Positions 1-8,099 of a stretch of DNA of 64,000 bases are shown piece by piece; the stretch's first letter is position 1, and each line of letters starts with the position of its first letter. The stretch is from NCBI RefSeq assembly GCF_003350325.1, contig NZ_QLYZ01000021.1, forward strand, positions 1 to 64,000. The letters are read 5' to 3'. The translations under genes and the position numbers were made by a program. Source of the DNA: Vibrio rhodolitus (GTDB lineage: Bacteria > Pseudomonadota > Gammaproteobacteria > Enterobacterales > Vibrionaceae). The notes under the pieces were generated by a model, which was not told the origin of the DNA, searched no databases, and saw only the letters and a list, made by a program, of their open reading frames with translations.

Positions 1-237
1 GAAGAATGCGTTAGCAGAGAGAGTCAATGGGATACTAAAACAAGAGTTCCTACTCAATAGGTGTCAAGACATCAAAGAGCTCAACCAACTAGTAAAAGAG
101 TCTATTAGTATCTATAACAATATGAGACCACATCTTAGCCTCGGGATGAAAACCCCAAATGAGGTTCATGAAAAAAGCCAGCTGCTAACGCAGTTGGCTT
201 AGCATAAAACTGTCAACGTATTTTAGGACGAGACAGT
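1..237 (+). mobile_element. Right end of an IS3-family insertion sequence
   Basis: The transposase stops at 202. The terminal inverted repeat should follow shortly after, probably in the stretch around 209-237, which starts ACTGTCAACG and ends GGACGAGACAGT. A 6-bp inverted pair, ACTGTC (209-214) and GACAGT (232-237), brackets this segment. The left end is not in the window, so neither the terminal repeat nor a target duplication can be confirmed, and the right border is approximate. Confidence 0.5.
2..202 (+). CDS. IS3-family transposase, C-terminal end (cut by window edge)
   Basis: The reading frame is open from the window edge and gives 66 residues before TAG. It carries the block NALAERVNGILKQEF, matching the last part of the IS3-family OrfB integrase core, where the Glu of the DDE triad is followed by a short helix. 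The tail YNNMRPHLSLGMKTPNEVH matches the usual YNxxRPHxxLxxxTPxxV ending of these transposases. The earlier catalytic Asp residues and OrfA lie outside the window, so it is unknown whether the element is intact. The family call is confident; the exact IS is not identified. Confidence 0.85.
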   Translation, partial: KNALAERVNGILKQEFLLNRCQDIKELNQLVKESISIYNNMRPHLSLGMKTPNEVHEKSQLLTQLA

Positions 238-551
238 AGCAACAGGGGAAGGGGATGTCCCGCTTATTAGCTTGTCGTATTCCTTGACTCTGTGTTAGCG
301 GTCCAATAACTCTTTGCTGCGCCAAAGAGTCATCAGAAAGGCGCTTTAGTCTCGAGTGCGCTGTTCGGTCGGTTTTAGGCGTTCCCGACACCGAAAACCT
401 AAAAGTTCGTCCTGAACTTTTACCTAATGAGGTGGACGAATTTGAGTGGCGTGATTGCGTTGGACAAGAACATAAGACAAAGCCTAATCACATAGATAAT
501 TATGTGATTAGGCTTTCAAGTTCAGCATCAATATGAAAGTCTTTCTCCAAA
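238..551. other. Accessory intergenic DNA with hairpins, no convincing gene
   Basis: This gap beside the IS holds several inverted repeats. ACTCTTTG (309-316) pairs with CAAAGAGT (323-330), AAAAGTTC (401-408) with GAACTTTT (414-421), and a 16-bp arm at 479-494 with 501-516. A 68-codon minus-strand frame (185-391) starts with GTG, lacks a clear ribosome-binding site and runs antisense into the transposase end. I do not call it a gene. The region may be a repeated IS-flank sequence. Confidence 0.5.
479..516. terminator. Perfect 16-bp inverted repeat, terminator-like
   Basis: AAAGCCTAATCACATA (479-494) is exactly complementary to TATGTGATTAGGCTTT (501-516) across a 6-nt loop. The A-run before and T-run after suit a bidirectional intrinsic terminator, although the T-run is short. 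No gene ends immediately beside it. Confidence 0.5.
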
Positions 552-658
552 CTAGTTGGTGTTATAGCTAGGCAACCAAATGAGAAAAGTCTCTGAGCAT
601 AGTGAACTATGTGATGAGATTTTCGAGTGTAGGTTAACGACGCTATAGCACCAAATAG
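552..658. repeat. ERIC-like intergenic repeat, copy 1
   Basis: A roughly 107-bp imperfect palindrome. The outer arms at 552-568 and 642-658 are 17 nt each and pair at 15 positions. The centre contains GAGCATAGTGAACTATGTGA, followed by GAGTG and a TTAACGACGC segment. Its layout resembles enterobacterial repetitive intergenic consensus (ERIC) elements (GAGC, short stem, GTGA, GAGCGA, CCAACGC). A diverged second copy lies 18 bp downstream. Confidence 0.65.
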
Positions 659-676
659 GCAGGAGGACTCCTCAAA

Positions 677-783
677 CTAATTAGAATCACAGCTAGGCGA
701 ACAAATGAGCAAAGCCTCTGAGCATAGTGAACTATGTGATGAGGTTTGAGAGTGCAGCTCAACAACGCTGTGACTCTGATTAG
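677..783. repeat. ERIC-like intergenic repeat, copy 2
   Basis: Also 107 bp and in the same orientation as copy 1. The core GAGCATAGTGAACTATGTGA is identical, but the outer arms (677-693 and 767-783) differ in sequence from those of copy 1 while still pairing with each other at 15 of 17 positions. Conserved folding with changed sequence suggests that the structure matters. Confidence 0.65.
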
Positions 784-794
784 GAAGAGGAAGG

Positions 795-893
795 TTAGTG
801 CATGGCGTGCAGGCTTACCAACACGATGGCACTAAAACCAATCACAAACCAACTCGAACCCATAACTAATGCAGTTTTTAATTCAGTACTCAC
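795..893 (-). CDS. YnhF/CydH-like 32-residue membrane protein
   Basis: A 32-codon frame read from GTG at 893 to TAA at 795. GAGGAG lies about 7 nt upstream of the start, a strong ribosome-binding site. The product begins MSTELKTALVMGSSW and has one hydrophobic helix (about residues 8-28) ending in a His-containing tail. E. coli YnhF begins MSTDLKFSLV and also ends in a short tail with His; YnhF is CydH, the small fourth subunit of cytochrome bd-I oxidase. Resemblance to that family is what I see; a role with cytochrome bd is inferred. No cyd genes are nearby, as also holds for ynhF in E. coli. Confidence 0.7.
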   Translation of the reverse strand: MSTELKTALVMGSSWFVIGFSAIVLVSLHAMH

Positions 894-1076
894 TTTACTT
901 CTCCTCAATATCTCGAGATTAATCCCTAGTAAACTGGGATTTTATTTTGATTATTTTTGAAGCAACAAGGTACACCAATGACGTGCTACTGTTATCTGGC
1001 GAAGCTTACTTTTCATTTTTGATCGACTCCCCATATCGCGCTTTGCTATTACCAACGGATAAAGGAAGGGACTACA

Positions 1077-1103
1077 ATGTGGTTCACTCTTCCTTGTAAG
1101 TGA
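1077..1103 (+). other. 8-codon upstream ORF before the DUF3624 gene
   Basis: ATG at 1077 follows AAGGAAGGG at the usual spacing and opens an 8-codon frame (MWFTLPCK) stopping at TGA 1101-1103. The stop overlaps a GTG (1100) in frame with the next gene and lies 5 nt before that gene's ATG. The leader may be translationally coupled to the downstream gene, whose own ribosome-binding site is poor. Confidence 0.35.
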
Positions 1104-1108
1104 TAAAC

Positions 1109-1369
1109 ATGAGTTGTAATACCTGCCAACAGAACTGGTTTTGGCGCAAGATTGGGCGCTGCATGCGCTGCGTCTATCAGCTGAGCGGATTATCGCTACT
1201 GAGTATGGTGAGCTGGTGGCTGATGTTTCGTGATACTCCTAAGAGCATTGAATCTATCGCGTTGATTACTGCGATGGTTGGTTTTACTGGGTTGTTAGCA
1301 TTGCACCTTTGGATGCGCTGGGTGGTTATTCCACTTCGCTCCCGAAGTAGAAATGAAAAAAGGCGATAG
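1109..1369 (+). CDS. DUF3624 family small membrane protein
   Basis: An 86-residue protein of unknown function. Two Cys pairs near the N-terminus (C3xxC6 and C18xxC21) look like a small metal-binding knuckle. Two hydrophobic helices follow (about residues 23-43 and 52-73), and the tail is strongly basic. I recognise it as the Vibrio DUF3624 family. The ATG at 1109 is preferred over the in-frame GTG at 1100, but neither has a good ribosome-binding site. Its stop codon lies inside the hairpin shared with the convergent prx-grx gene. Confidence 0.7.
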   Translation: MSCNTCQQNWFWRKIGRCMRCVYQLSGLSLLSMVSWWLMFRDTPKSIESIALITAMVGFTGLLALHLWMRWVVIPLRSRSRNEKRR

Positions 1370-1388
1370 CCAATTAGCCATCGCCTTT
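1359..1388. terminator. Bidirectional terminator between DUF3624 gene and prx-grx
   Basis: AAAGGCGATAGC and GCCATCGCCTTT form an 11 of 12-bp stem around a short loop, with an A-run on the left and T residues on the right. It serves the convergent genes on both sides and includes the stop codon of the left gene. Confidence 0.75.
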
Positions 1389-1414
1389 CTATTTAGCTTA
1401 AATCGGCTAGGGGA

Positions 1415-2143
1415 TTAGCCTAGGTAAGCTTCTAGCTCTTCGCTGCCACCGATGTGTTTACCACCGATAAATACTTGAGGAACCGTCGTGCGACCCGTGA
1501 TTGCACGTAGGCTCACCGTGGTTGCGTCTTTACCTAGTACAAGCTCTTCGTAGTTCAGACCTTTGTCGATTAGGTTCTGTTTTGCTTTCATACAGAATGG
1601 GCAACCAGGTTTTGTGAATACTGTGATTGACGCTTGCTCTTTGTGCTCTGGCGCAATGTAGTTCAGCATAGTGTCTGCATCAGAGACTTTGAACGGGTCG
1701 CCTGGTACGTTTTCTTCAACGAACATTTTCTCAACCACACCGTTTTTCACTAGCATGCTGTAACGCCATGAACGCTTGCCGAAGCCTAGATCGTTTTTCT
1801 CAACCAGCATACCCATGCCGTCAGTAAAATCACCGTTACCATCTGGGATGAACGTGATGTTTTCTGCTTCTTGGTCTGCTTTCCATGCGTTCATTACGAA
1901 AGTGTCATTTACAGAAACACATAGGATGTCATCAACGCCGTGCTCTTTGAATACAGAGAATAGCTCGTTGTAGCGAGGTAGGTGGCTTGATGAACAAGTC
2001 GGAGTAAATGCACCAGGTAAGCTGAATACGATAACGGTCTTGTCTTTGAATAGATCGTCAGTCGTTACGTTAACCCAAGCATCACCTTGGCGAGTTGGAA
2101 AAGTAACTTGTGGTACAGCTTGACCTTCTTTTGATGTAAACAT
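1415..2143 (-). CDS. Peroxiredoxin-glutaredoxin fusion (hybrid Prx5)
   Basis: A 242-residue fusion that reduces hydroperoxides with glutathione as electron donor. Residues 1 to about 160 are a Prx5-type peroxiredoxin with the peroxidatic Cys50 in the TPTC motif. Residues about 170-242 are a glutaredoxin with the CPFC active site (Cys181, Cys184) and the TVPQVFIGG glutathione-binding segment. Fusion lets the glutaredoxin domain recycle the peroxidase domain within one chain, as known for the Haemophilus hybrid. It is divergent from oxyR, the peroxide sensor, which implies OxyR control. Confidence 0.93.
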   Translation of the reverse strand: MFTSKEGQAVPQVTFPTRQGDAWVNVTTDDLFKDKTVIVFSLPGAFTPTCSSSHLPRYNELFSVFKEHGVDDILCVSVNDTFVMNAWKADQEAENITFIPDGNGDFTDGMGMLVEKNDLGFGKRSWRYSMLVKNGVVEKMFVEENVPGDPFKVSDADTMLNYIAPEHKEQASITVFTKPGCPFCMKAKQNLIDKGLNYEELVLGKDATTVSLRAITGRTTVPQVFIGGKHIGGSEELEAYLG

Positions 2144-2282
2144 GGTTAAATCCTTATTAACGATATTGTTCGTTGGTAATATATCTGAGAGTTGGGTGGA
2201 CTCAATCTTTTTTCTTTGCAGTTATTATAAAAATTTTTATTAATCGCACTAATCGTTTAAGACGATGGCTTTGATAGTCATT

Positions 2283-2319
2283 AACGTTTGGTGTTATGAT
2301 TTTGATAGTTTGATCCTAT
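2283..2319. promoter_or_regulatory. Putative OxyR operator
   Basis: OxyR tetramers contact four ATAG/CTAT quarter sites. ATAG (2305-2308) and CTAT (2316-2319) are perfect and correctly spaced, and TTAT at 2294-2297 is a 3 of 4 match. The fourth quarter (2283-2286) is poor. The site ends 16 bp before the oxyR start codon, which would suit autorepression. This is a pattern match only. Confidence 0.35.
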
Positions 2320-2335
2320 TGGTAAAGGATGGTTT

Positions 2336-3223
2336 ATGAATATTCGTGATTTCGAATACTTAGTCGCCTTGGCTGAGCACAATCATTTTCGTAAAGCGGC
2401 GGAAGCCTGCTTTGTTAGTCAGCCGACCCTAAGCGGGCAGATCCGTAAGCTGGAAGATGAGCTAGGTACCGCGCTATTAGAACGCAGCAGTCGTCGCGTG
2501 TTGTTTACCGATGCGGGTTTGCAGCTGGTCGAGCAGGCGAAAAAAATCCTCAGTGAGGTGAAGCTGTTCCGCGATATGGCAAGCGATCAAAGTGGCGCGA
2601 TGACAGGACCGATGCACATTGGTTTTATCCCGACGGTGGGTCCTTACATTCTGCCGCGTATTGTTCCTAAGTTGAAAGAGCAGTTTCCTGAGCTTGAGCT
2701 TTATCTGCATGAGGCACAAACTCAGCAACTTGTTCATCAACTTGAAGACGGCAAGCTGGATTGTTTGGTGTTAGCGGCGGTAGAAGAAACGGCGCAGTTT
2801 AAAGAAATTGAAGTTTACAGTGAGCCATTAAGTGTAGCCGTGCCTTGCGAGCATGAATGGGCATCGCTGGATGAAATCGACATGTTAGAGCTCAATGGAC
2901 GCACGGTTTTAGCGTTGGGTGATGGGCATTGTTTACGCGACCACGCGTTAGGCTTTTGCTTTGCTGCGGGCGCTAAAGATGATGAGCGTTTTAAAGCAAC
3001 CAGTCTAGAGACCTTACGCAACATGGTCGCAGCAGGAGCAGGGATCACCTTGCTACCAAAACTGGCGCTGCCAAAAGAGAAGATCAAAGATGGCGTTTGC
3101 TACGTGCGAGCAGTCAACCCGGAGCCGACGCGCAGTATTGTTGTGGCTTATCGCCCAGGTTCGCCATTTAGAGCGCGCTTTGAGCAATTGGCAGAGACAA
3201 TTAAGCAGCAGCTTGAAGCTTAA
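2336..3223 (+). CDS. oxyR: OxyR, peroxide-sensing LysR-type regulator
   Basis: A 295-residue LysR-family transcription factor. Residues 1-60 form the winged helix-turn-helix that begins MNIRDFEYLVALAEH; the rest is the sensor domain. The redox pair Cys199 and Cys208 in GHCLRDHALGFC sits at the same numbering as in E. coli OxyR, where hydrogen peroxide drives a disulfide that switches on catalase, peroxiredoxin and iron-storage genes. AAAGGA lies a few bases before ATG 2336. The divergent prx-grx gene is its likely direct target. Confidence 0.95.
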   Translation: MNIRDFEYLVALAEHNHFRKAAEACFVSQPTLSGQIRKLEDELGTALLERSSRRVLFTDAGLQLVEQAKKILSEVKLFRDMASDQSGAMTGPMHIGFIPTVGPYILPRIVPKLKEQFPELELYLHEAQTQQLVHQLEDGKLDCLVLAAVEETAQFKEIEVYSEPLSVAVPCEHEWASLDEIDMLELNGRTVLALGDGHCLRDHALGFCFAAGAKDDERFKATSLETLRNMVAAGAGITLLPKLALPKEKIKDGVCYVRAVNPEPTRSIVVAYRPGSPFRARFEQLAETIKQQLEA

Positions 3224-3247
3224 TTCACACTGTTTGATTGGAATAAA

Positions 3248-3274
3248 AAAGAGGTTGGCATTGCCAACCTCTTT
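3248..3274. terminator. Bidirectional terminator between oxyR and mrcA
   Basis: AAAGAGGTTGGCA (3248-3260) pairs perfectly with TGCCAACCTCTTT (3262-3274), preceded by an A-run. It separates the convergent oxyR and mrcA genes. Confidence 0.8.
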
Positions 3275-3297
3275 GCGTTTATGACTTGAGAAGGTGT

Positions 3298-5856
3298 CTA
3301 GAACAGCTCTTCGCCTTCGTCACTTGAGTAGATAGTATCGGTGAGCTCTTCAGAGACATACTCTGTTGGCTCATGACCTTCACGGAAGTACTCAAACATC
3401 GACGTACCATCGACTTTATTGGTCAGTAGACCTGAATCGCGGTCAATACGAATACGCACGATACCCGGCGGGATATCTTTGTCTTGTTCAGCATTGAGCG
3501 ACAGTGCCGTATGCATAAAGTCGATCCAAGCTGGTTCTGCGGTTTTCGCCCCAGACTCAGCGCCAGTGATTTGACCTTTTCCAAGGTTTGCGTTTTGTGT
3601 CGTGCGACCTAGAGTGCGGCTGTGATCATCAAAGCCAACCCATGCAATCGCGACAACACCCGGACCATAACCGTTGTACCAAGTATCTTTCGAATCATTG
3701 GTGGTACCGGTTTTACCGCCGATATCACGACGTTTCAGTTTTTGTGCTCGCCAGCCCGTACCGTTCCAGCCTGTGCCATCACGCCAGCTACCGCCGCCCC
3801 AAATGTTGCTGTACATCATTTCACGTACAAGGAATGCAGTTTGCTCAGAGATCACTTGCGGAGCATAAGGTGATTCAACTTTTGCAGTTTCTTCAGCTTC
3901 GCTACCCGTTGAGATATCTTGTTCGTTAAACTCATTTTCTGGTTGGTCAGCTTGAGCTACTGGGGCAATTTGTGTTGCTGGGCAGTTTTGCTGACAAATG
4001 GTTTTTGGCGCAGCTTCAAATTCCATATCACCGTAAGGACCGGTTACTTTCTCGATGTAGTAAGGCTCAACATAGTAACCACCGTTAGCAAATACTGAGT
4101 AGCCTTGCGCCATTTTCATCGGTGTTAAGCTGCCCGCGCCAAGCGCAATGGTTTCTGAACGTGGCACATCATCAATGGCAAAACCAAAGCGAGTGAGGTA
4201 GTGACGGGTGTCATCCAAGCCCACTTCACGTAAAACGCGTACCGCCATTACGTTCTTCGATTGGGCAAGACCGATACGCAGACGGGTAGGACCGACATAA
4301 GTTGGTGGTGAGTTCTTCGGACGCCATGCAGTGCCTTGGCTTTGATCCCATTGGTTGATTGGCGCATCGTTAATCAGGGTTGCGAGTGTTAAACCTTTAT
4401 CGATTGCTGCTGAGTAGATAAATGGCTTAATACTTGAGCCCACTTGGCGTACCGACATAGTGGCGCGATTAAACTTGTTATGCACAAAGTTAAAGCCGCC
4501 TACCAGTGATAGTACCGCACCATTTTCAGGGTTCATTGCGACAAATGCGGTGTTGGCGTTTGGCACTTGGCTTAGTTGCCAGTGATAAACTACGTCACCT
4601 TCCTCTTGTTGATTGGCAATTTGGCGCACCCAAATCTGCTCACCCACTTCGAGTACATCACTTGCTTTCTTCGGTGCAGGACCTTGGCGTTCATCAGTGC
4701 GGAATTGACGTGCCCACTTAATGCCATCCCAATCCAGTTTTGCTTCACCGACATTTTTAATGGTGACGGTTGCTGATTTTGCCGCAACGTTAGTGACAAC
4801 TGCCGGCGTTAGCTCACCGTAAGTTGGGACGTTACGCAGCGTTTTTTCAATTTGCTCAGCCGTCATTGGCGCTGCATTTGGTTTCCACAGCACTTTTTCA
4901 GCGCCGCGGTAGCCATGGCGTTCATCGTAAGCAAGCAGGTTATTGATGGCGGCATCATTGGCTGCGCTTTGTAGCTTTGAGTTCACCGTGGTGTAGACGT
5001 TCATACCTGAGGTATACGCATCTTCACCGTAACGTTCTACCATCCAAGCACGCGCCAGCTCTGCCACATATGGCGCGCTAAGCTCAATCTCGGCGCCGTG
5101 ATAACGAGAGACAATCGTCTCTGCACGCGCTTGCTCGTACTCTTCCTGAGTGATGTATTTCTCATCCAACATACGCAGCAGAACCACGTTACGACGGTTG
5201 GTCGCACGTTCAATCGAGTAGATTGGGTTCATAGTCGAAGGCGCTTTAGGCATGCCCGCTAAGGTGGCAATTTCGCTCAAAGTCAACTGGCTAAGATCTT
5301 TACCAAAGTAAACACGTGCTGCGGCACCAAAACCGTATGAGCGATGTCCCAAGAAAATCTTGTTTACATACAGCTCCATGATCTCTTGCTTGCTAAGAAG
5401 TTGCTCAATATGGATCGCAATAAAGATCTCTTTAATCTTACGCATGATCTTCTTCTCGTTGGATAAGAAGAAGTTACGCGCAAGCTGTTGGGTAATGGTA
5501 CTTGCACCTTGTTTGGCAGAACCTGACATTGCTACCACGATTGCTGCGCGAGTGATACCGATAGGATCAATGCCGTAGTGATCGTAGAAGCGGCTGTCTT
5601 CAGTCGCGATTAAGGCTTCAACAAGATGTGGCGGGATTTCGTCATATTTCACTGGAATACGGCGTTTTTCACCGAACTGAGAAATCAGTTTGCCATCTTG
5701 GCTATAGACTTGCATTGGCGTTTGAAGTTTCACGTCTCGCAAAGTCGCCACGTCTGGCAGTTCTGGTTTAACGTAAAGATAGAAACCAAAAATAGTTCCC
5801 ACTCCAAGGATCATGCAAACCACAATGAAAATGAGCAATCGCTTTATGAACTTCAC
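3298..5856 (-). CDS. mrcA: Penicillin-binding protein 1A (bifunctional peptidoglycan synthase)
   Basis: An 852-residue inner-membrane class A PBP. A membrane anchor covers about residues 7-28. The glycosyltransferase domain (about 55-230) carries EDSRFYDHYG and later signature blocks. The transpeptidase domain has the nucleophilic Ser in SSIKPF, then SKN and KTGTT. An acidic, Gln-rich insertion with two Cys interrupts the transpeptidase domain before the last motif; similar inserts occur in gammaproteobacterial PBP1A. The gene sits back to back with pilM, the widely conserved mrcA-pil arrangement. It extends and crosslinks the cell wall. Confidence 0.95.
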   Translation of the reverse strand: MKFIKRLLIFIVVCMILGVGTIFGFYLYVKPELPDVATLRDVKLQTPMQVYSQDGKLISQFGEKRRIPVKYDEIPPHLVEALIATEDSRFYDHYGIDPIGITRAAIVVAMSGSAKQGASTITQQLARNFFLSNEKKIMRKIKEIFIAIHIEQLLSKQEIMELYVNKIFLGHRSYGFGAAARVYFGKDLSQLTLSEIATLAGMPKAPSTMNPIYSIERATNRRNVVLLRMLDEKYITQEEYEQARAETIVSRYHGAEIELSAPYVAELARAWMVERYGEDAYTSGMNVYTTVNSKLQSAANDAAINNLLAYDERHGYRGAEKVLWKPNAAPMTAEQIEKTLRNVPTYGELTPAVVTNVAAKSATVTIKNVGEAKLDWDGIKWARQFRTDERQGPAPKKASDVLEVGEQIWVRQIANQQEEGDVVYHWQLSQVPNANTAFVAMNPENGAVLSLVGGFNFVHNKFNRATMSVRQVGSSIKPFIYSAAIDKGLTLATLINDAPINQWDQSQGTAWRPKNSPPTYVGPTRLRIGLAQSKNVMAVRVLREVGLDDTRHYLTRFGFAIDDVPRSETIALGAGSLTPMKMAQGYSVFANGGYYVEPYYIEKVTGPYGDMEFEAAPKTICQQNCPATQIAPVAQADQPENEFNEQDISTGSEAEETAKVESPYAPQVISEQTAFLVREMMYSNIWGGGSWRDGTGWNGTGWRAQKLKRRDIGGKTGTTNDSKDTWYNGYGPGVVAIAWVGFDDHSRTLGRTTQNANLGKGQITGAESGAKTAEPAWIDFMHTALSLNAEQDKDIPPGIVRIRIDRDSGLLTNKVDGTSMFEYFREGHEPTEYVSEELTDTIYSSDEGEELF

Positions 5857-6000
5857 CGGATATTCCCTGATTGATTGAGGTCAGCAAGACCTAATGCCTT
5901 GTAACCTTAGCTAACAATTTAGCTTGCGTTAATGTTGTGCTTCTTTATCGGCAACCATGCTGTTTTCGCAAATTGTCACCGATGCCTGGAGCACAGCGAT

Positions 6001-6951
6001 ATGAGTTATTCATTAATCACTGGCGTTGATATTGGTCATTACAGCATTAAAGCCGTTGTTATCAAACCAGTAAAAGGTCGTCTCACTCTCGTCTCTGTTC
6101 GAGAGTTGGCGGTCGAAGCTATTATTTTCTCCGATAACCACCTGTTAAATCATCAGGAAATTGTAAAGAAACTAAAGCAACTTAGAAAGGCTTTGCCTCT
6201 GTTTATGCGCTCGGTTGCTTTTGCGATACCTGATGACTGTGTTATCTCGAAATTGCTGCAGATAGATAAAGCCTTGTCTGCTCAAGAAAAAGAGTATGCC
6301 ATTATTGAGGCTTTTTCTCATCAATCTGCCTATCAAGTGGAAGAGCTTTATCTTGATTACGAACTGCTTGCGCCCGCGCCTGCATCGTTAACGCAAGCGG
6401 TGCAAGTGTATGCTAGCAAGAGATCGGTGGTAGATAACTATGCCACAGCATTTCACCAAGCTGGCTTTACTCCCTTGTTGTGCGATTCACATCAGCATGC
6501 ATTGGTTCGTTTATGGCAAGCGATGGCGAAGAAAACGCAGTTGGACAACTGGCTGCTGTTAGATATCGCTACCACTCGCGCCACATTGGTGTATGACCAT
6601 GCCGAGCAAGCACCGTGGTGCAGAGAGTTCGCTTTTGATGCGGCGTTAGGTCAGCAAGTTGAACCGCTGGTGGAAGTAGTCATGCAACATGTATTACGCC
6701 AGTGGCAACTGATGTCGAGTGTCGAGCGAGAAGCTATTGGCGGGATCTGGCTTACGGGCGGTGAGTTTGCAGCCTTAACTCTCAGCGATGCTCTTGCTGC
6801 ACAATTAGGGCTTAAATGCTGTTTGTTTGATCCTTTGAGCTTGTTCGAACATCAAGGCGTTCAGCTTGCAAGTCACGGTTATGATTGCGCGTTAGCAACG
6901 GGACTGGCGCTGTTGGGAAGCGATTGGCAGGAGAAGCGAGATGTTGCATAG
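6001..6951 (+). CDS. pilM: PilM, type IV pilus actin-like cytoplasmic ATPase
   Basis: 316 residues with the FtsA/actin-like fold of PilM. It binds the PilN cytoplasmic tail and forms the inner-membrane alignment complex of the type IV pilus. The N-terminal phosphate-binding segment TGVDIGHYSIKAVVIKP is typical. I chose ATG 6001, preceded by GGAGC at good spacing; an upstream in-frame start at 5932 would add a 23-residue stretch without family similarity. First gene of pilMNOPQ; in Vibrio this set supports pili used for DNA uptake and attachment. Confidence 0.93.
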   Translation: MSYSLITGVDIGHYSIKAVVIKPVKGRLTLVSVRELAVEAIIFSDNHLLNHQEIVKKLKQLRKALPLFMRSVAFAIPDDCVISKLLQIDKALSAQEKEYAIIEAFSHQSAYQVEELYLDYELLAPAPASLTQAVQVYASKRSVVDNYATAFHQAGFTPLLCDSHQHALVRLWQAMAKKTQLDNWLLLDIATTRATLVYDHAEQAPWCREFAFDAALGQQVEPLVEVVMQHVLRQWQLMSSVEREAIGGIWLTGGEFAALTLSDALAAQLGLKCCLFDPLSLFEHQGVQLASHGYDCALATGLALLGSDWQEKRDVA

Positions 6952-7501
6952 CATCAACCTACTGCCATGGCGCGAGCAGTATCGCCAAGCTAAGCGAAAT
7001 CAATGGCGAGCTTGGTTGGTTGTGAGCCTGATTTTGACGCTGCTTATTCTGTTGGGCGCAAAGAGTTTGATTGCCAACCAGCAGGTGTTGCAGCAGCAAA
7101 GAGTCAGCTTTTTGCAAACCCAGCTAGACCAATGGTTATTGGAGCAAAAGCAACTGCAGAGGCTTTTGCAACAACTTCAGCAAGTAGAGCAAAAGAATCA
7201 GCACTTCGAGAGTTTAGAGAGACAACGCTCTAAGGTAACCCGCTTGATGAGTTTATTCGCTCAGCATGTACCGGATGGGATTTATCTTGAACGAGTTGAA
7301 ACGCGCGACTTACAAGTAGAGCTAAAGGGTTTTGCTCATACCAGTCAGGCGCTGACGCTGTTAGCTGAGCGTTTACAAAACTCTGCTTATATTAATGAGC
7401 TAAGTGTTCGCTCGATTCTTCACCAGCAGCAACGTTGGCGGCAAAACTATCAGGCTTTTCATCTCTCTTTTCATTTGCGTTTAGACGTTAAGGGGGAGTG
7501 A
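6941..7501 (+). CDS. pilN: PilN, type IV pilus inner-membrane assembly protein
   Basis: 186 residues: a short cytoplasmic tail starting MLHSINLLPWREQ, the INLLPWR motif that docks on PilM, one membrane helix (about 22-44), then a coiled coil rich in Gln and Leu and a periplasmic ferredoxin-like domain. It overlaps the end of pilM by 11 nt, so translation is coupled. It pairs with PilO and links the cytoplasmic motor side to PilP and PilQ. Confidence 0.93.
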   Translation: MLHSINLLPWREQYRQAKRNQWRAWLVVSLILTLLILLGAKSLIANQQVLQQQRVSFLQTQLDQWLLEQKQLQRLLQQLQQVEQKNQHFESLERQRSKVTRLMSLFAQHVPDGIYLERVETRDLQVELKGFAHTSQALTLLAERLQNSAYINELSVRSILHQQQRWRQNYQAFHLSFHLRLDVKGE

Positions 7502-7505
7502 GTTG

Positions 7506-8099
7506 ATGCTTGATTTTGAAATCAGTGAAATAGCGTACAAGCCTTGCTGGCTTAAATTGGCGCTCTTAGCTGGGATAACGGCGTTAGGGCTGATAAGCGG
7601 ATATGCGCTATTGCTCAAACCGCAACTGTCACACCTCGAACAGTTACGTCAGCAAGAGCACACACTTAAAACCACCATTGATACAGCTCGTCAAACGGTC
7701 AAGCAGCTGTCTCAATATCGTTTAATGCTCGCACAAGAGATCGCGCGTGAGCAGGCTTTTTCAAGCCGTTTACTCTCGCAAGGTGAGATGTCGGCGCTGC
7801 TGCAAGCCATCAATCAACAAGGTCATCAGCAACAGATCTCTTTTGTTCATCTGGATTGGGGAGAGCCGAAATTGCAAAGCGATTTTGTTGAGTTGCCACT
7901 GATGTTGGAGCTTAGTGGTAATTACCACCAAATAGCCCGCTTTAGCCAAGGTCTTGCAGCTATCCCGCACTGGGTGCACGTCAAAGATTTTACCCTCTGG
8001 CGCAGTCATGTAGAGGGGCAACAAGTATCAATGCGCATCAGTGGCACCAGCTATCAAGCAAAACCAGCCGTGCTACAGGAGAAACAAAATGGACAATAA
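7506..8099 (+). CDS. pilO: PilO, type IV pilus inner-membrane assembly protein
   Basis: 197 residues with a short N-terminal tail, one membrane helix (about 20-40), a coiled coil and a periplasmic domain. It heterodimerises with PilN. The start is ATG 7506, 4 nt after the pilN stop, with the purine run AAGGGGGAG upstream; an adjacent in-frame TTG (7503) is less likely. The stop overlaps pilP by 11 nt. Confidence 0.92.
   Translation: MLDFEISEIAYKPCWLKLALLAGITALGLISGYALLLKPQLSHLEQLRQQEHTLKTTIDTARQTVKQLSQYRLMLAQEIAREQAFSSRLLSQGEMSALLQAINQQGHQQQISFVHLDWGEPKLQSDFVELPLMLELSGNYHQIARFSQGLAAIPHWVHVKDFTLWRSHVEGQQVSMRISGTSYQAKPAVLQEKQNGQ

Noticed and set aside
185..391. 68-codon minus-strand frame beside the IS
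   Set aside because: GTG start, no clear ribosome-binding site, runs antisense into the transposase; more likely non-coding repeat DNA.
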